From: Bradyrhizobium sp. B097
GTDB lineage: Bacteria; Pseudomonadota; Alphaproteobacteria; Rhizobiales; Xanthobacteraceae
Assembly: GCF_038957035.1 (NCBI RefSeq)
Contig: NZ_CP152412.1
Location: 6,630,501-6,694,500, forward strand
DNA: 64,000 bases
Reading direction: 5' to 3'
The position numbers and the translations under genes were made by a program. The notes under the pieces were generated by a model, which had not been told where the DNA came from, ran no database searches, and saw only the letters and a list, made by a program, of their open reading frames with translations. Shown piece by piece: positions 55,601 through 63,953 of the stretch; the first letter of the stretch is position 1, and every line of letters begins with the position of its first letter.

Positions 55601-58600
55601 CAGGCCCTTCCCGCTCGCCGGCGCGGCGAACCGCTGGCATAAGGTTGGCCAGCGAGGCTCTGATGAAGCCGCAGCCGTCATGCGGTCGCAATGCAATCCA
55701 GCCGTCCGGCCCCCGCAGCTTGAAAGGATGCTCCTCATTGGCAGCGCGGTCCGGCAGCAGCGCCAGTTTGAAGGCGCCTTCCAGCGCGTAGTCGTGAGGT
55801 GATAGACCTTTGATCGCAGGAGGCGCCGCAAAACCTCTGCGCTGCGTGTAATAATAGGCCTCTTTGAAGGGGGCCCAGGCGCGCGACAGCTGCTCGAAGG
55901 CCGTGCCCGGTGCGGTTTCGGCATAGGGAATCGCCAGCAGCTTTCCCCCGGAAGGCCTTGCAAGCTCGCCCGGAGCGCGGGCCGCAACCTGAGCCACGCT
56001 CAATCGCGGCGGCTTTAACTTGCTGCCGCCGAACAGGTCCATGCGGTATGGTACACCATTGACGCTCATCGTCCGCGCCAGCATGAAGGCGCTCGGAGGT
56101 GCTGGCAGTTGCACCGCGACCACGGGCACGGCCCCCGAGGTCAGGCGATGAAAAATTGAATACCGTCTCTCCGGCTCCGTGGCCACCGGCCGCCCCTGCA
56201 TGTCCACCACCGGCAACTGCATCAGTCCCGCGTCACCCTGCGGAGAACGTGGCGCGTGGTCCATGGCTCGCAAGACCTGGTGCACGTCGAAGACCGACGC
56301 AGTATGTTGCGCCTGGATCGCCGCTGCATCCTGCTTCATAAACAAGTCCAGCACATCCACTGGATTGTCTGCCTCGATCTGCGCGATCAAATTCCAGCTC
56401 ATGCTGGAAAGATCGCCTTGAATCAAGTCGCGTACGCCGGCCAGGATCTCTCTGGTCCCATGCTGCAGCTCTTGCTGCCTGATCCGTAAATCGGGCTTGT
56501 TGCCCTCGACATACGGTGGCCTGAACAATCGCGCCAGGACCGCGCGGGCCTTGAGCGTCTGATAGATCGACAAAGCGGGGCAGCGGCTCGCAAGCGGCCC
56601 ACGGGTCCGCTCGGCATCGCTTGCGTTCAGATGCGCCTCGATCTTGTGCTCGATCACGGGTTGGAGGTCGTTGAGCAGGCCGAGGGTCTGCCTGCGGTGC
56701 CAGCGCAGCGGCCTCTGCGGGCTGCGCGCCAGCGGCAGCAGAGCAGCACACAGGTTACCCATAGTTTCCAGATCGTTCTGGATTGTGAAATCAGGGGCTT
56801 GACGCAATTCCGCGAGCCGATTCAAGCCTGTCCGTGCGAGCATGCCGAAATCATCAGCCAGCCGAGCCTTACCCAGTCCCTTGAAAATAGTTGCGATGTG
56901 CAGAACGTCCGCCTGCTTTAGGCGATCATCGTCATAATGCAGGTAGTGGGCGAGCTTGTGCAATCGATCCTTCGACAGAGCGGCGTCCGCAATGTCCCCA
57001 CTGTCCTCCGCGCTCATGATCGTTCGCGACAGAGCATTGGCGAGCATGCTCAGCTCAGACGTGGTGAATGCACCGAATCGTTGCCCTCGCGCGCCCAACC
57101 CGCGCGCGATGTCCATCGTGGCCTGCCGGCACGCCGGCTCTTCCGACCACTTAGTGAACCCGTTCATCAAGGTCGCCACGTGCTGCGGAGCAAAGTCAGA
57201 GAGCTGGCGCCGACGGACCTCGTTGGCAATCGCAACTGTGGCTTGCTGAGATACCAGCTCTTCCGGCCACTTGCTGAAACCGTTCACCAGATTAGCCAAT
57301 CCCTGCGGGGCAAAATCAGAGAGTTCGTTGCGGCGGAGGATCTCCCCCGCGATCGCAAACGTGGCATCACGTGAGTCCGGCGATTCCGGCCACTTGCTGA
57401 GACCGTTCACCAGGTTCGCCAGTCCCTGCGGAGCAAAGTCAGAGAGCTGGCGTCGACGCACCTCGTTGGCGACCGCAACTGTGGCTTGCTGAGGTGCCAC
57501 CTCTTCCGGCCACTTGCTGAAACCGTTCACCAGATTAGCCAATCCCTGCGGGGCAAAATCAGAGAGTTCGTTGCGGCGGAGGATCTCACCCGCGATCGCA
57601 AACGTGGCATCGCGTGAGTCCGGCGATTCCGGCCACTTGCTGAACCCGTTCACCAGGTTCGCTAGTCCCTGCGGAGCAAAGTCAGAGAGCTGGCGCCGAA
57701 GGACCTCCCGTGCGATTGCGATGCCGGCGTCGCGACAGTCCGCCGTTTCCAGCCATTTACTGAAGCCGTTGACCAAATTGGCCAGGTGCTGGTGAGTAAA
57801 GTCACAGAGCCGGGCTTCGCGGCGGAGGACCTCATGCGCGATTGCGACTGTGGCTTGCTGAGATGCCGTCGCTTCCGGCCACTTGCTGAAACCATTTACC
57901 AGATTGGCCAGTTCGTGCGGAGCAAAATCGCGGAGCTGGCGCCGACGGATATCCCCCGCGATTGCGACCGTCGCCTCGCGACAATCCGCCTCTTCCGGCC
58001 ATTTGCTGAAACCGTTCACCAGGTTCACCAGGTCCTGATGATTAAAATCAGAGAGCCCGAACTCGCCGCGCCGGGCGCGGCGACAGACCTCATCGGCGAT
58101 GGCGACTGTGGCTTGGCGAGACGCCGCCTCTCCCGGCCACTTGCTGAACCCATTCACCAATGTCGCCAGTGCCTGCTGAGTAAGATGAGAGAGCTGGTCG
58201 TCGCGGCGAAAGACCTCAGCTGCGATTGCAACCGCGGCGTCGCGACAGACCGCCTCATCCGGCCACTTGCTGAAACCGTTCACCAGATTAGCCCGCTGCT
58301 GGTGAGTAAGCTCACCGAGCCGGGCGCCGCGGCGAAGGATCTCACCCGCGATCGCTCCGGTGGCTTGGCGAGACCATTCCTCTTCCGGCCATTTGCCGAA
58401 ACCGTTGACCAGACTAGCCAACTGCCGGTGAGTAAAGTCACCGAGCCGGGCGCCGCGGCGGAGGACCTCGCCCGCGATCGCAAACGTGGCATCGCGAGTG
58501 TCCGGCGATTCCGGCCACTTGCTGAAACCGTTCACCAGATTAGCCAATTGCTGGTGGTTAAAATCACAGAGGTGGGCGCCGCGGCGAATGACCTCGTTGG

Positions 58601-61600
58601 CGATCGCGACTGCGGCTTGGCGAAGGGCCGCCTCTTCCGGCCACTTGCTGAACCCGGCCACCAGATTAGCCAGCTCCTGGTGCGTAAAATCAGAAAGCTC
58701 GCGCCGACGGATCTCGCCCGCAATCACGACCGTCGCCACGCGACAATCCACCTCATCCGGCCATTTGCTGAAACCGTTCGCCAGATTAGCCAAGTGCCGG
58801 TGGTTAAAATCAGAGAGGTGGGCGCCGCGGCGAAGGACCTCGTTGGCGATCGCGACTGTGGCTTGGCGAAGGGCCGCCTCTTCCGGCCATTTGCTGAACC
58901 CGTTCATCAGGTTCGCTAGTCCCTGCGGAGCAAAATCAGAGAGCTGGCGCCGAAGGACCTCCCGTGCGATTGCGACGCTGGCGTCGCGACAGTCCGCCGT
59001 CTCCAGCCACTTACTGAAGCCGTTAACCAGATTAGCCAGGTGCTGGTGAGTAAAGTCACAGAGCCGGGCTTCGCGGCGGAGGACCTCATGCGCGATTGCG
59101 ACTGTGGCTTGCTGAGATGCCGCTGCTTCCGGCCGCTTGCTGAAACCATTTACCAGATTGGCCAGTTCGTGCGGAGCAAAATCGGAGAGCTGGCGCCGAC
59201 GGATCTCCCCCGCGATTGCGACCGTCGCCTCGCGACAATCCGCCCCGTCCGGCCATTTGCTGAAACCGTTCACCAGATTAGCCAAGTGCGGGTGAGTAAA
59301 CTCACCGAGCCGGCCGCGGCGAAGGACCTCATGCGCGATCGCGTCTGCGGCTTGCTGATATCCCGCCTCTTCCGGCCATTTGCTGAAACCGTTCACCAGG
59401 TTCACCAGGTCCTGATGATTAAAATCAGAGAGCCCGAACTCGCCGCGCCGGGCGCGGCGACGGACCTCATCGGCGATGGCGACTGTGGCTTGGCGAGACG
59501 CCGCCTCTCCCGGCCACTTGCTGAACCCATTCACCAATGTCGCCAGTGCCTGGTGAGTAGGATGAGAGAGCTGGTCGTCGCGGCGAACGACCTCAGCTGC
59601 GACTGCAACCGCGGCGTCGCGACAGACCGCCTCATCCGGCCACTTGCTGAAACCGTTCACCAGATTAGCCAGGTGCTGGTGAGTAAAGTCACCGAGCCGG
59701 GCGCTGCGGCGAAGAACCTCACCCGCGATCGCTCCGGTGGCTTGGCGAGACCATTCCTCTTCCGGCCATTTGCCGAAACCGTTGACCAGACTAGCCAACT
59801 GCTGGTGAGTAAAGTCACCAAGCCGGGCGCCGCGGCGGAGGACCTCGTTTGCTATCGCGACTGTGACTTGCAAAGACGCCGCCTCCTCCGGCCACTTGCT
59901 GAAGCCGTTCACCAGGTTCGCCAGCTCCTGGTGACTAAAATCTGAGAGCCCGACGTTGGTGTGGGCGCGGCGAAGCACCTCACCGGCGATCGCGACCGTG
60001 GCTTGGCGAGACGCCGCCTCTTCCGGCCACTTGCTGAAACCGTTCACCAATGTCGCCAGCGCCGGCCGAGCAAGATGAGAGAGCCGGTCGTCGCGGTGAA
60101 AGACCTCACCGGCGATTGCGACCGCGGCGCAGCGACAGTCCACCTGTTGTGGCCACTTGCTGAAACCATTCACCAGGTTCGTCAGGTTCTGGTCAGTAAA
60201 ATCAGAGAATTGGGCGCGGCGTCGAATGACCTCGCTGGCGATCGCAACTGTGGCTTGGTGATAATTCGCATCGTCCGGGCATTTGCTAAGACCGTTCACC
60301 AAGTTCGCCAGGTCCTGCGGCGTAAAATGAGAGAGCCCTTGCTCACGGGCGCGGCGAGAGAGTTCTATGGCGATTTGGACCGTGGCCTGGCGATAGACCG
60401 CCTCCTGCGGCCATTTACTAAAACCGTTCACTAGGTTCGCGAGGTCCTGGTGATTACAATCAGAGAGCCCGAACCCGCTGTCGGCGGTGCGGCGACCAAC
60501 CTCTGCGGCAATTGCTTCAGTGGCTTTGCGCGACCACTCCTCTTCCGGCCATTTTGTGAAGCTGTTTACTAGGTTCGCCAGCTCTTGCTGACTAAATTCA
60601 GAAAGCCCGACACGGCGGTCACGACGGAGGACCTCACCGGCGACAGCGCCTGCGGCTTCGCGAGACGCCGCCTCTTCCGGCCACTTGCTGAAGCCGTTCA
60701 CCAGGTTCGCCAGTTCCTGGTGAGTGAAGTCAGACAGCCGGTCACGGCGGAGGATCTCACCCGCGATCGTGGCTGTGGCTTGGCAAAAGACATCCTCTTC
60801 CGGGCACTTACCAAAACCGTTCACCAGGTTTGCCAAGTCCAGGTGATTAAAAGCAGGGAGCCCGAAGTCGCTGCGAGTGCGGCGAAGGACCTCACCGGCG
60901 ATCGCGACCATAGCGTCACGACAGTCGGCTGCTTCGGGCCATTTGCTGAACCCGTTCACCAAATTAGCCAACTCCTGGTGATTAAAGTCAGAAAGCCGAA
61001 GACGGCGGTGGGCGCGGCGCCGGACTTCACGGGCGATGGCTTCCGTGCCCTGACGAGTTTCCGCCCGCTGTGGCCACTTGCTGAAACCATTTGCCAGCAA
61101 CGATAGACTTTGACTATTCAGCGCCCCAAGTGCCCCGTGTTCATCCCGGCAAAATTCGGCGATTCTGATCGTTCCATTGCGGCATGTCTTCGACTGCGGG
61201 TGCCGACCGAATGATACCGCAAAGAGCGAAAGAGCTTTGGGTTCGATTTCGCGCATTGACGCACCATCAAGCTGCGACACCCGAGCTGCCATCGCTTTGC
61301 AAGCTTCGATACCGTCCTGACCTCCGGCCTCGCGACTCACCGCGTTGCATGCCGTGGCATAGCCCCACGACTTCCCGCGGCGAATATCGTCCTCGAAGCG
61401 TGCAACGAATTGACTTCCGAACCGGGCGGCGGCCTTTTGCATGAAGGCTGCATGACCCCCATCGCTCGCCCCCGCCAGCCGCCTGTCATACTCCACCACT
61501 GCACGCGAGAAGCCAACGATGTCACGGGCGAAATAAATCGCGTGTAGAGCTGCATTGGATTGTTGTTCTGAGATTGCATTGCTCTGCGTGGCGACACCCT

Positions 61601-62219
61601 CCATGCGCCGCCTTTTTGGTCCGGCCCCCCGGTCGGACACCGTATCCCTGTGCGAGAGTGCGTCTGTTTGCGAGCTTGCGGGCGCTCGACCGGCGCGCCA
61701 TGATTCGCCGCCAGAACGCGGTGGGCCTTCTTGCCGAGTTGGCGCGCCACGATGACGCCTATGAGATCGCTCCGAGCTACCGCTACCGATGTTCTGCGCG
61801 GCAACATCCTCGACGCGCAGCCTTTTCTGTCCCCGATCCAAGTCGGATACGGATTGCCTGTGCGAGGAAGGGGCGCCTTGTTGTGAGCTCCTGGACTCAT
61901 CGGCACGACGGCCCTCGGCACCGGAACGCGACGAACTTTCCTCCCAGGCTGGCGCGCTAGGATGCGGCAAATAGCGAAAACCGGCTTGGCCGTCACGCGT
62001 ATCGAGGAGAGCATCGGCTGACGTGCGGGGCAGGACATCGCTGGCCGAAGGGGCCCTTTCAGCGGAGGACGCCCCTGGATCTCGATCTTCAGGGCCCAAG
62101 CCCTGCACGATAGAACTAAACGTCGTGCCATCTTGTTCATCGTCAAGATCAGGTTCAGTTCGGGACCAGCGCGCACCTGATCCGCTGAGCGCATTCCCGC
62201 GCCGGTCAACTCCCGTCAA
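52626..62219 (-). CDS. Giant SKWP-repeat effector-like protein (3197 residues) with DGDFDGD core and shikimate kinase domain
   Basis: The start is TTG 62219, with GGGAGGTG 7 nt upstream. Layout: a disordered N-terminus with two basic NLS-like motifs (QKRLRVED at 131-138, PKRRRM at 201-206); a helical domain with DIRRGKSWGYATACNAVSR; 32 SKWP repeats (372-1722); a helical linker; the conserved middle with DGDFDGD at 2436-2442; and a shikimate-kinase-like C-terminus with P-loop GLPAAGKST at 3027, PDKHI, WFRDHEAAMI, ATGGGSLM, KDKSRPLL and ETRTPHY. It is paralogous to the gene at 43276 over its whole length, but the repeat block is three times longer. No clear tts box was found upstream. A type III effector role is inferred from the family. 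Confidence 0.85.
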   Translation of the reverse strand: MTGVDRRGNALSGSGARWSRTEPDLDDEQDGTTFSSIVQGLGPEDRDPGASSAERAPSASDVLPRTSADALLDTRDGQAGFRYLPHPSAPAWEESSSRSGAEGRRADESRSSQQGAPSSHRQSVSDLDRGQKRLRVEDVAAQNIGSGSSERSHRRHRGAPTRQEGPPRSGGESWRAGRAPASSQTDALSHRDTVSDRGAGPKRRRMEGVATQSNAISEQQSNAALHAIYFARDIVGFSRAVVEYDRRLAGASDGGHAAFMQKAAARFGSQFVARFEDDIRRGKSWGYATACNAVSREAGGQDGIEACKAMAARVSQLDGASMREIEPKALSLFAVSFGRHPQSKTCRNGTIRIAEFCRDEHGALGALNSQSLSLLANGFSKWPQRAETRQGTEAIAREVRRRAHRRLRLSDFNHQELANLVNGFSKWPEAADCRDAMVAIAGEVLRRTRSDFGLPAFNHLDLANLVNGFGKCPEEDVFCQATATIAGEILRRDRLSDFTHQELANLVNGFSKWPEEAASREAAGAVAGEVLRRDRRVGLSEFSQQELANLVNSFTKWPEEEWSRKATEAIAAEVGRRTADSGFGLSDCNHQDLANLVNGFSKWPQEAVYRQATVQIAIELSRRAREQGLSHFTPQDLANLVNGLSKCPDDANYHQATVAIASEVIRRRAQFSDFTDQNLTNLVNGFSKWPQQVDCRCAAVAIAGEVFHRDDRLSHLARPALATLVNGFSKWPEEAASRQATVAIAGEVLRRAHTNVGLSDFSHQELANLVNGFSKWPEEAASLQVTVAIANEVLRRGARLGDFTHQQLASLVNGFGKWPEEEWSRQATGAIAGEVLRRSARLGDFTHQHLANLVNGFSKWPDEAVCRDAAVAVAAEVVRRDDQLSHPTHQALATLVNGFSKWPGEAASRQATVAIADEVRRRARRGEFGLSDFNHQDLVNLVNGFSKWPEEAGYQQAADAIAHEVLRRGRLGEFTHPHLANLVNGFSKWPDGADCREATVAIAGEIRRRQLSDFAPHELANLVNGFSKRPEAAASQQATVAIAHEVLRREARLCDFTHQHLANLVNGFSKWLETADCRDASVAIAREVLRRQLSDFAPQGLANLMNGFSKWPEEAALRQATVAIANEVLRRGAHLSDFNHRHLANLANGFSKWPDEVDCRVATVVIAGEIRRRELSDFTHQELANLVAGFSKWPEEAALRQAAVAIANEVIRRGAHLCDFNHQQLANLVNGFSKWPESPDTRDATFAIAGEVLRRGARLGDFTHRQLASLVNGFGKWPEEEWSRQATGAIAGEILRRGARLGELTHQQRANLVNGFSKWPDEAVCRDAAVAIAAEVFRRDDQLSHLTQQALATLVNGFSKWPGEAASRQATVAIADEVCRRARRGEFGLSDFNHQDLVNLVNGFSKWPEEADCREATVAIAGDIRRRQLRDFAPHELANLVNGFSKWPEATASQQATVAIAHEVLRREARLCDFTHQHLANLVNGFSKWLETADCRDAGIAIAREVLRRQLSDFAPQGLANLVNGFSKWPESPDSRDATFAIAGEILRRNELSDFAPQGLANLVNGFSKWPEEVAPQQATVAVANEVRRRQLSDFAPQGLANLVNGLSKWPESPDSRDATFAIAGEILRRNELSDFAPQGLANLVNGFSKWPEELVSQQATVAIANEVRRRQLSDFAPQHVATLMNGFTKWSEEPACRQATMDIARGLGARGQRFGAFTTSELSMLANALSRTIMSAEDSGDIADAALSKDRLHKLAHYLHYDDDRLKQADVLHIATIFKGLGKARLADDFGMLARTGLNRLAELRQAPDFTIQNDLETMGNLCAALLPLARSPQRPLRWHRRQTLGLLNDLQPVIEHKIEAHLNASDAERTRGPLASRCPALSIYQTLKARAVLARLFRPPYVEGNKPDLRIRQQELQHGTREILAGVRDLIQGDLSSMSWNLIAQIEADNPVDVLDLFMKQDAAAIQAQHTASVFDVHQVLRAMDHAPRSPQGDAGLMQLPVVDMQGRPVATEPERRYSIFHRLTSGAVPVVAVQLPAPPSAFMLARTMSVNGVPYRMDLFGGSKLKPPRLSVAQVAARAPGELARPSGGKLLAIPYAETAPGTAFEQLSRAWAPFKEAYYYTQRRGFAAPPAIKGLSPHDYALEGAFKLALLPDRAANEEHPFKLRGPDGWIALRPHDGCGFIRASLANLMPAVRRAGEREGPDRLPAYGEGRKSPLPVSALQHYPGSQQVADEAREKAWSWLKSREEQKLSSEELFRTVTAANINGPGAVAVPSADGCLHVGTLKSETLNGGGVLIGRTPYDKPNICPFAPDLVRSAADGDPTAAFLDQCVTMQYSFNVAQKSGEDLAADDPTFFAKGLLIVVPDEIWPADFADRGLVMSTEDVKCHSSWTKGKDRAKADTAVDCVGILQATEMFAPGSVVAVPPAEQKKLDGDFDGDSLVIVADRPQLYEHVRQFYQEEQARGFRSFKPPKSHTPAIEDGRYKFSRASQIVAATQNVLEVYTGLQLGFLAQSHEARQWFAERAIFGMYEGIHHELKRDIRGLLEQEQVNAQDIRDKLENARRELELADHPVAREIAALLLAELEAWAATQHAQVPPETAGNVSEAQLAMSQPLHQLFPELAETYPATAQPRDRVQLLLDRYPTRLDPRPDGYNPHDLVQSANNLLSLGIKVGTDAYKSDTGAHIFMIKSRFLQHLLQQTPGLKSVPYTKTMAATLHQGRFDVDATLEDLKDNPTLAASVMQASIKLAAEQGILPESSVRGLAADDSAATFTLTREQAAQRAQMEASRAQAEEKDITQTAVSVAEALRRADIEVKMPHFARRLRSEMSLTDQLIGMQVPFETSTQLVSNAVRHVFEFSARDFTRAFKKANLVFDESGYAEVRTINSFRTRSPTFVGIKTVFATPGGYRFEAEFHTADSYKAKLDNHDMYKELQKLQRLQRESREPLDQSIAGQLLERVRQACDRVVIPDGAIEIPHWEADADSTLGASLTRRLQVTQPRRTAHSPMATEILGALGVRPIVLVGLPAAGKSTIGPRLAKRLGLPFIDPDKHIEKVTRMSISEIFATKGERWFRDHEAAMIAQSLEKGPVVLATGGGSLMREETRDLIGKNAVSIWLDTDKGQIWRRLAKDKSRPLLQTDNPHKTFNDMVETRTPHYRQADLTVVPSEKTDNSNADVCMQALHAYLCGDRASVRQ
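57054..61106 (-). repeat. 32 tandem SKWP repeats, about 126 bp each
   Basis: The consensus is LANLVNGFSKWPEEAxxRxA followed by TVAIAGEVLRR and LSDFxxQx. A block of about six units is duplicated. Units 11-17 (about 58.9-59.8 kb) and 22-27 (about 57.6-58.4 kb) share the same order of variants (FGKWPEEEWS, DEAVCRDAA, GEAASRQATVAIADEV, ..., LETADCRDA), with one unit of difference in length. Units vary in the residues right after KWP. Confidence 0.92.
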
Positions 62220-62407
62220 AATTCACCTCCCATGCAAGCGGGAATGCGCCAAGTACAACGTTTGGCGCTTGCCCTGCCGCCGCGGCGGCCTCAACGACTT
62301 TGCTTTGGCACCTCAGAGCGGAGCTCCTTACGCCGTGTCAAGACGCGACTAGCCACAGCCGGCAAGCGCGGATCGTCATTTTTCGCACAAGTGTGTGCAC
62401 CCCAGCA

Positions 62408-62644
62408 TCAAACATGCCTCCGCTCCTCACCTGAGATGAACCCCACCTGCGCACGGCCGAGCAGCGTCTCGGACACATTGATCAGCATCGGGGCAACGTC
62501 CTTGCAGACCACCGCTCCCTCACGACGCACCGAGATCGACGAAATCTCCAACATCACATCGGTTGGACTGCTCGGTGTCATTCCAGTCAAAAATGCAGCT
62601 GGGCGACTCACTTTCGACCCGGGACGATCGACGCTTGTTGACAC
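62408..62644 (-). CDS. Small hypothetical protein or gene fragment
   Basis: A 78-codon frame. The second half (VMLEISSISVRREGAVVCKD and PMLINVSETLLGRAQVGFIS) reads like real protein with alternating beta and helix, but no family is recognised. There is no convincing ribosome site. It could be a fragment of a larger lost gene. Confidence 0.3.
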   Translation of the reverse strand: MSTSVDRPGSKVSRPAAFLTGMTPSSPTDVMLEISSISVRREGAVVCKDVAPMLINVSETLLGRAQVGFISGEERRHV

Positions 62645-62696
62645 CTCGTTTCGTCCTTCTTCATGCGGCTAGCATGCGACACCTACACCCTCGACC

Positions 62697-62978
62697 TTAT
62701 CGAAAGGCAACATCCACATGCGCTCGCCCTGCGAGGTGGTTACAGAAGCGCAGGCACGCCTGGCACCCGCAGGATGTCAAGACTTCTAAGGTCAGATGCA
62801 GTGCACCTGAGCAGTCCACACACATTGCTATCGCAATCACAATAAGGGCTGTTGCATAGCGATGTGCACAGCAAGCCCAACCCACTCGTCGCTCATGCTT
62901 AACCAACTCTCTGTTAAGCCGCCTATCCTTGTTAAGCCGCCTATCCTTCAGTATTTTTCTTTGCAAACGCGTCATCAT
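62697..62978 (-). CDS. Possible small membrane protein, function unknown
   Basis: From ATG 62978 the frame reads MTRLQRKILKDRRLNKDRRLN with a positively charged start and one hydrophobic helix (YATALIVIAIAMCVDC), then a Cys-rich tail. The KDRRLN duplication is encoded by an 18-bp direct repeat. Weak evidence for a real gene. Confidence 0.25.
   Translation of the reverse strand: MMTRLQRKILKDRRLNKDRRLNRELVKHERRVGWACCAHRYATALIVIAIAMCVDCSGALHLTLEVLTSCGCQACLRFCNHLAGRAHVDVAFR
62912..62947. repeat. 18-bp tandem direct duplication
   Basis: TGTTAAGCCGCCTATCCT occurs twice head to tail. The unit is a multiple of three, so the overlapping minus-strand frame gains six residues without a shift. Confidence 0.85.
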
Positions 62979-63324
62979 CCTGTTTGCGGGTAAACGCTGC
63001 GACGCACTTACGCTTTGACGGCAGTGAGCGCGCGCTATTGCGCGCCCCGCCCTCATAGTAGAGGCACCACGGAAGCACCGCTCCGCCACGGCAACGCGCT
63101 GGTTTCCGACACCAACGCACAAGGGAAACGCCACACACTCAGGTAGCGGAGTGCGCTTTGGAGCTTGAGACATTCGCAATGTTAGCACCCGCCACGCGGC
63201 TTCTGGCCGAAGTTCTGATCCTACTTCAGAAATCCTACCACCTGACGTAACGCGCGATTCAAGCCCCTTGAGCACTGGGTAAGTAAGAATATGCTCGGGG
63301 GCCACGGCGCCGCTCCGGGATGTT

Positions 63325-63953
63325 TCAGGACCCCCTCGCAAGACATGAAGGCGACTGACCCTCCCAGCACAACGTGCAGCGGCCGTTTTCGCCTCGGACG
63401 CAACTTATCATGCCTGAGCTAAGATCGCTGACCCGCATGATTTCCCATTTGGGCACCGGCTTGAGGGTAAGCGTTTCCGACAATGCGCTGACGGCGGCGT
63501 CGAGCGCCTGCCGCTCGATGACGTTCGGATCGACCGCTCTGGGCCCCAGATGCGCATATTTTCGCGCTGTGAATCGGTAGGATCGCCAATGGCTTCGAGG
63601 TAGTTGGCGCAGCCGGTCGGCCCTCCGACATCCTCCGGAGGGCACCGGCCGATGGCATCAAGCAATAGCGGAAGACCGCCTGTCGGCGTGTTGTCGAACC
63701 ATTTTTCGAGCTTGATCGCACGATCCCAGCCCTCGCCGAAGTCGTAGAGGTAGTGGATCGTCTTGGCGCCGGTCTCGCGAACGATATCGGAGAGGCGCGC
63801 TTTGCGGGCATCGATGGGTTGGGGGCCAAAATCACCATCGAGATCGGGGATGCCCCAATGTCCTTCGCCAGCGTGGAACTCGAAGTGATGACTATCGCTG
63901 ATTGCCGACGTCTTCATCTCACCTATCCGATATATCGCGAGCGTCCTCACCAT
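63325..63953 (-). pseudogene. Plasmid pRiA4b ORF-3-like (IS1096 passenger TnpR family) gene, frameshifted
   Basis: The core motif TIHYLYDFGEGWDRAIKLEKWF and the segment RCPPEDVGGPTGCANYLEAIGDPTDSQRENMRIWGP are diagnostic of this family. Near 63540 the frame shifts and the family C-terminus continues as DPNVIERQALDAAVSALSET in another frame. The N-terminal part before FEFHAGEGHWGIPD does not read as the usual start and may be out of frame too. These genes often ride with transposons. The gene appears dead. Confidence 0.7.

Noticed and set aside
57786-61106. Long plus-strand frames with repetitive protein opposite the 32-repeat block
   Set aside because: They are the complement of the SKWP repeats. 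The periodicity is inherited from the minus-strand gene, and no start signal is present.
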